In this document: in pieces, positions 59,662 through 64,000 of the stretch
How the letters are laid out: each line of letters opens with the position of its first letter
Numbering within the stretch: position 1 is the stretch's first letter
Assembly: GCF_003589595.1 (NCBI RefSeq)
Contig: NW_020653200.1
Span: 5,648,910 to 5,712,909 of the forward strand
DNA: 64,000 nucleotides
Reading direction: 5' to 3'
DNA from: Hyposmocoma kahamanoa
Taxonomy: Eukaryota > Arthropoda > Insecta > Lepidoptera > Cosmopterigidae
Notes under the pieces: model-generated
Seen by the model: the letters and a program-made list of their open reading frames with translations, nothing else
Told to the model about the DNA's origin: nothing
Databases searched by the model: none
Made by a program: the position numbers and the translations under genes

Positions 59662-60480
59662 AGCCGGGTTTTACCATACGAGTGCTCTCGGACTGAGTGT
59701 GCTCGTACGAGCTAGATCGTACAGGAGTCCAGTCGGATTTCGGTTTACACCTTACGCGTTCATCATCATGCGAGTAGAATTTGTCTCTTTGCGCAATCAA
59801 GATGATGGATGGATTTTAAGACGTGTTCAACGGGGTGCTTCTAATAATTTTATTCGCAAAGTGGAAGAGGAAAATGAATACACGCTTAAAACCTCATAGC
59901 GTCACATTCATTCCATTAGTTCGCCATTTTGTATTGCTGCCGTCCGCTAACTAAAACGCGACTAAGTGACAAAATATTTTTGAGATATCATAAAAAAGCC
60001 ATAACCCAGTTTTAGAATATTGAAATTCAGTCAACCGTGACCACGGGACCTGTAAAGGGCCCGAAACGTCGGTTTGTTTGAAAAAACAAATATACGCGAT
60101 TTAAATCCGGAAAAATAGTTTCATTTCCAATATTGAAATTGTTTAATGATATTTCCGTCACGCATCGTTAGGGTAAGCTCTGACAAGTCGAACACGTTAA
60201 CTAATTTTAACTGTTTTTAAAAGAGAGTTTTGTGCTTTATTTTTTGCCATTTAAAACGGTTATTTAACCATTTGTCACTTAGCCGCGTTTTAATCAGTGA
60301 ACGGCAGATTTGTAAAATGATCCAAGTACACTTGTAAAATATAACCGCGTCTGAGTCGACTCTCATCGAATGCCGACGTCCGAGTGCGCTCGGATCACAT
60401 GTTTGCACGTTACGAGTAGCGTCTTGACAGTCATCCGAGTGGACTCGGTCCGAGCGTACTCGTATAGTGAAAACTCAGCT
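59662..60480. mobile_element. Harbinger-type MITE
   Basis: The left end AGCCGGGTTTTACCATACGA pairs with the reverse complement of the right end, AGCTGAGTTTTCACTATACG, and the match continues for about 45 bp (GAGTGC.CTCGGACTGAGT). TTA lies on both outer sides (59659-59661 and 60481-60483), the 3-bp duplication of the PIF/Harbinger group. An open frame at 59768-59899 (MRVEFVSLRNQDDGWILRRV) is possibly a transposase remnant. A second, unrelated dispersed repeat is nested at 60018-60131. Confidence 0.7.
60018..60131 (+). repeat. GGGACCTGTAAAGGGCC dispersed repeat, copy 1
   Basis: ACCACGGGACCTGTAAAGGG, CGAAACGTCGGTTTGTTTG, then CGCGATTTAAATCCGGAAAA. The same blocks occur on the opposite strand at 62880-62970. 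Confidence 0.7.
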
Positions 60481-61058
60481 TTAGTAGGCCTTACTACACA
60501 AAATTCGTTCTGACGTTTTTCAAACAAGGGTCATTTTTTATTTTATTTAATTACGTAACAACACGCAAAAATAGCTATATTTGATAAGCCTACTTCATAC
60601 ATGAACTTTAATTTCATCGTAGTGAACGGCTTACCTTAAGAAATTAAAACACATTATATAAAGTGACTCTTTGTCAACTGTTTAAAATAGATAATTATTA
60701 TTTATACTTGATAAACCTAATTCATACAGCAATAGACGAGCTGAATTACTAGATGCTTCGGCCAGAAGGGCGTCCTTTACAAGATATCATTCAAGTCCAA
60801 TAGCCCTGTTCAAATACCATACGTATTTAAATGGCTATTTGCTTTATCGCCAATCATTTAACTATAAAACAAATCTTTTAATCAAAACAGAATAATCTAA
60901 GCTTTAGAATACGGGAAGAACCTAAAAAGATATTATGGTTGTAGACGTTCACTCTCTTACGAACCACGAGCTCTCTCCCGGGAAGTTCATTCATACCACT
61001 AAATTAGTTCCAGGTGTCGTGAACGGTGATCCAACATCGCATTTCATTTATTGACCTG

Positions 61059-61148
61059 TTGGATCCACGTTATTTAGCTAAATAACGTGGATCCAATGAA
61101 AAAGGTGATGGTTAGATAGCCAGATAGCTATCTGGCTATCTAACCATC
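61059..61148. repeat. Two adjacent perfect palindromes, 38 and 42 bp
   Basis: Palindrome 1, 61059-61096, is self-complementary with no loop; its half-site is TTGGATCCACGTTATTTAG. Palindrome 2, 61107-61148, is also loopless; its half begins GATGGTTAGATAGCCAGATA. Both are centred on AGCT. They are 10 bp apart. Confidence 0.95.
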
Positions 61149-62057
61149 ATCTACTGGCTGTCCTCATTTTCTCGGACGCCGCAATCGCCCCAAGTGTTTA
61201 TGATAACAGTTAAACTGCTCGTAGTATGCCTATAATTCTCGTGGTGTACTTTCAAAAGATATAAATCTTTCCATAGAGTTTGACGCGAATCAATTTTGTA
61301 AATTAGTACAGACACTTAAATACGCGCGTGGTTGTGAACATCAGAGCCGGTGAAAAAAGCCTATTGAGGGGCTGGAGTCTATCCACCAAGCAACTGACCC
61401 GTGTTCCGGGTACATTGCTCGCGATTATTTATCAATTCGCGCTTTTCGAGAGTGCTCAGGCACACTTCTACTTTCAGTCCATTACAGCCAGAGTTCCTAG
61501 GATTTTGTATTATTGCCTCCCCTGTGCTCCCTATGAACCAGCAACATGTGAATCAGTAAATTTCGCCCTTAGACGACGCCTAGTTGTACCAATCGATGAA
61601 CAGCCCTAAATTGGTTTCTGTAGTTATTTAATTCGACAAGCTTCACATATCTTTTCGCCTACCAAGAACAGTCCAATTTATAAAAGCAAGGCAATGGTAA
61701 CGTACTTTGACTATGTTCTCACAACGCCAATCTCCCTCGTGGTGGGTAAAACGTTTTTCTCAAAAACCTCTCTCTTCGCATTTGTAGCAACCAACGACCT
61801 AAGGAAGTTCTCTACGAATTCGACGACCACTTCAGTATCGTATCGTAGAACAACCACACCTACACACCGATTGCCGACCTGGTGAGAATAAAGAGCCCCT
61901 TAACTGAGCATGTACTCATGTCAATTCTCTTCTATAGTGAAAGTGTCTAGTCTCTACGACTTGCTTATTGTTTGGGTTAAGAGCCTGCAACTTGCCCTTT
62001 CGTCCGGTAGCACAGTCAAGGTCAGTAGCGTTCTTCTTGAAAATAACATACAGAAAA

Positions 62058-62102
62058 AACTGACATTGTTATTATTATTATTATTATTATTTTTATTATT
62101 TC
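62058..62102 (+). repeat. (TTA)n microsatellite
   Basis: About eleven TTA units with small breaks, just after an open frame with no recognisable product. Confidence 0.85.
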
Positions 62103-62879
62103 CTTAATGGCGGCCACTGCTGTTTGTTTTGTGAGAATAATATAAAAATAATGGCAATCGTTGCCAGTGTAGTTGTTTGTCCGACATTGTTCTTTTAAAC
62201 AACTTGTCCATTGGTAGTGACAGAAAGAAAACGGCACCAAACTTTCACACATACACATAAAGGAGATAGACATATTGATTATAAAAACTTTAATTTCCAT
62301 AAAAAATTGTCTCTCTTTGCTAAATTGACACAAAACACTCGATACATGTTTTTTTTTAATTAAGCCAAGAGAAAACATATTTTTTCTAATTCCCAATAGT
62401 CCCACTAGCATTATTAAGAGCTATACACTAAGATACAGCCTAACAGATATATAATTGTTATTTCAATATAATATTTAGGATTTTTGGTAGTTGCTTGTAT
62501 TCCTTTAAAGGACTATTTGGTCGCAACATTCTAAAACAGGATACAAAAAAAGTCTAAAACTTATATTAATTTACCTATCAACCAGTACACCATACCTATA
62601 AAATACATTACGGCGGGAATTATATAATAAATACACATTTGTAAAATATCCAAAACCTGAATTAGAACAAACAATTTTGTTCTTCAATGTCAACATTTCT
62701 AATGATGACATATAATTATTCTCTTATTCCTTGAAGTAAGTACCATACGATTATATGCATCAACGGCATTAGCAGTAGTTGGATTCGTACCTTTGAAGAT
62801 CTCGCCTGTGCTTACCTAAAAATTCTAATTCTTATTTACAAACTCAAACACTAATATTCTTCGAAAATAAAACTACTTT

Positions 62880-62970
62880 TTCGGATCTAAATCACATATA
62901 TTGTTTTTTCAAACAAACCAACGTTTTAGGCCCTTTACAGGTCCCACGGTCACTGGTGACACTAGTTATC
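62880..62970 (-). repeat. GGGACCTGTAAAGGGCC dispersed repeat, copy 2
   Basis: On the - strand: CGTGGGACCTGTAAAGGGCC, TAAAACGTTGGTTTGTTTG, then AAATATA and GATTTAGATCCG. A further short piece (CGATTTAGATCTGAAAAAAT) is at 63089-63125 on the + strand. Confidence 0.65.
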
Positions 62971-63239
62971 TCTAATATTAATGCAAACCACCCTATTTCT
63001 CACTATTGTTCATTGACTTACAAATAAATTGTTGCAAAAGTTATTTACTAATTACCTTATTTTTAAATTTTTATTTCATTTTTTTTTCGATTTAGATCTG
63101 AAAAAATAGTTTCATAATTTCATTTCCTATGGGTAACTATCGCAAAAACCCATTGAGCAGGTCAATGCAAAAACCCAATAAACCGACAAATAATCTGTAA
63201 TTCACAGGTAAAAAAAAATACACTACAAATCGTCACATT

Positions 63240-63862
63240 GATTGAACTCTATTACTCATTCGTAAGACAGATTTCCCTGAGAAGAATGAGTAAGAAAATC
63301 TAGGGTTGTTCTTTGTACATAAACATTTGTATACATTTATCATTTACAATGTTTATTAGAAATATGATAGATAGATCAAGACAATTTGTAAGAGCTAAAC
63401 GAGCTACTACCATGGTTTGTAAGAACGAAGAAGTTTTGTGAAACCTAATGTAATGTTAAATATAATAAAAATAACGTAATGTAAAAAACAATAAAACCTA
63501 ATGTAAAATTCTTGTTTCTCTATAATTTTAAACCTCGCAAATGGCAAATTTTGAATATCACCCAGAATCGTATTATTGACTTTGATTGAATTTGTGACTA
63601 TGTGAAGAATAGCCAGTTCATATTAATTACTCGTATTACTTATGTTTATTTAAAAAAATACTATTCTTCTTAACACAAATTAAATTTTCATAAATTTACT
63701 GTAACGCTAGTGTAAGAAAGAATATTAATTATTAATACAAAGATCGAACACTCAGAAAAAACACTCAGAAAAAATTCCTTCGATCTGGTCGGATTCGAAC
63801 CGACGTCTTCTTGCATACCGTGCCAGACGCTATACCAACTAAGCCATGGAACGAACCAACGG
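63240..63862 (-). repeat. Dispersed composite repeat, copy 3 (tRNA-headed)
   Basis: On the - strand the head reads like a tRNA (TGGCTTAGTTGGTATAGCG as box A, GTCGGTTCGAATCCGACC as box B and T-arm). A tail that matches 54860-55420 follows: AGATCGAAGGAATTTTTTCT, AGTCACAAATTCAATC, then GTAAATGATAAATG. A 12-bp string, TTTTTTCTGAGT, is doubled near 63770. This is a SINE, not a tRNA gene. Confidence 0.7.
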
Positions 63863-64000
63863 AACTCACGAATTTTTCTATGTGCTGGCGTCGTGTCTTT
63901 GTGCTTGGTCTTTCAACGACTTTTTAGTCGTAGCGCCATCTATGAGAAATCTATTAAGGTGCCTACAGATACGATCGACATTGTCGATCGACAACGAGAA

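Larger units (their letters stand above)
60484..62879. other. Intergenic DNA with palindromes and two unrecognised ORFs
   Basis: Besides the paired palindromes, a more GC-balanced stretch at 61320-61890 carries two + strand open frames of 93 and 63 codons (61328-61609, whose apparent first codon is GTG, and 61694-61885). Their peptides (e.g. LCARRPGT-like basic stretches are absent; FALRRRLVVPIDEQP is the end of the first) match nothing I know. Possibly decayed retroelement. Confidence 0.35.

Noticed and set aside
63783..63855. A tRNA gene on the - strand, suggested by good A- and B-box strings.
   Set aside because: The acceptor stem does not pair and the sequence runs on into a body shared with repeats at 54766 and 24890, so it is a tRNA-headed SINE.
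1..64000. CRISPR array, bacterial operon or phage module.
   Set aside because: No regular direct repeats with spacers; the spliced muscle gene, SINEs and LINE show this is insect chromosomal DNA.

Overview
The window looks like chromosomal DNA of a moth or butterfly (Lepidoptera). It is AT-rich, its one clear gene has GT-AG introns, and much of the rest is repeats: tRNA-derived SINEs, foldback and MITE-like elements, mariner and Tc1 relics, and a LINE whose ORF2 carries RNase H. The order-level assignment rests on recognising repeat types and on insect paramyosin; the species is not identifiable from sequence alone.

The main host gene is a complete paramyosin gene on the + strand (TATA box near 42396, ATG 42629, stop 52935, polyadenylation signal 53212). 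I could join 16 coding exons with consistent phases into an 876-residue coiled-coil rod. A second start lies inside its intron 10. A 902-bp head exon (49539-50440) ends in the same splice phase as exon 10, so it can join paramyosin exons 11-16 and give a 665-residue miniparamyosin. Two other host genes are only hinted at. One is a 67-bp first coding exon with a signal peptide on the - strand (12138-12204). The other is a GC-rich, ATG-free exon-like segment ending in a splice donor at 55659 on the + strand.

The most intact mobile element is a full-length non-LTR retrotransposon on the - strand (30219-36071), with a 15-bp target duplication and two open, overlapping ORFs, which suggests a recent insertion. 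Other elements are a dead mariner (317-1585), a truncated Tc1-like element (16383-17285), a hAT-type MITE inserted into a SINE (21595-22402, 8-bp duplication), a Harbinger-type MITE (59662-60480, TTA duplication), and two more inverted-repeat elements (2527-3269, 38941-39814). There are at least eight copies of a ~270-bp SINE-like family, three tRNA-derived SINE copies, and a 1.3-kb tandem duplication (17893-20481).

The rest, roughly 1-30 kb apart from the elements above, 36-42 kb and 53-64 kb, is AT-rich intergenic or intronic DNA where I see no convincing exons. The least explained features are three loci where two hairpins lie side by side (37284-37361, 56353-56423, 61059-61148). The last is a 38-bp and a 42-bp perfect palindrome only 10 bp apart. 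I found no CRISPR array, rRNA gene, bona fide tRNA gene, or clearly new multi-gene system.
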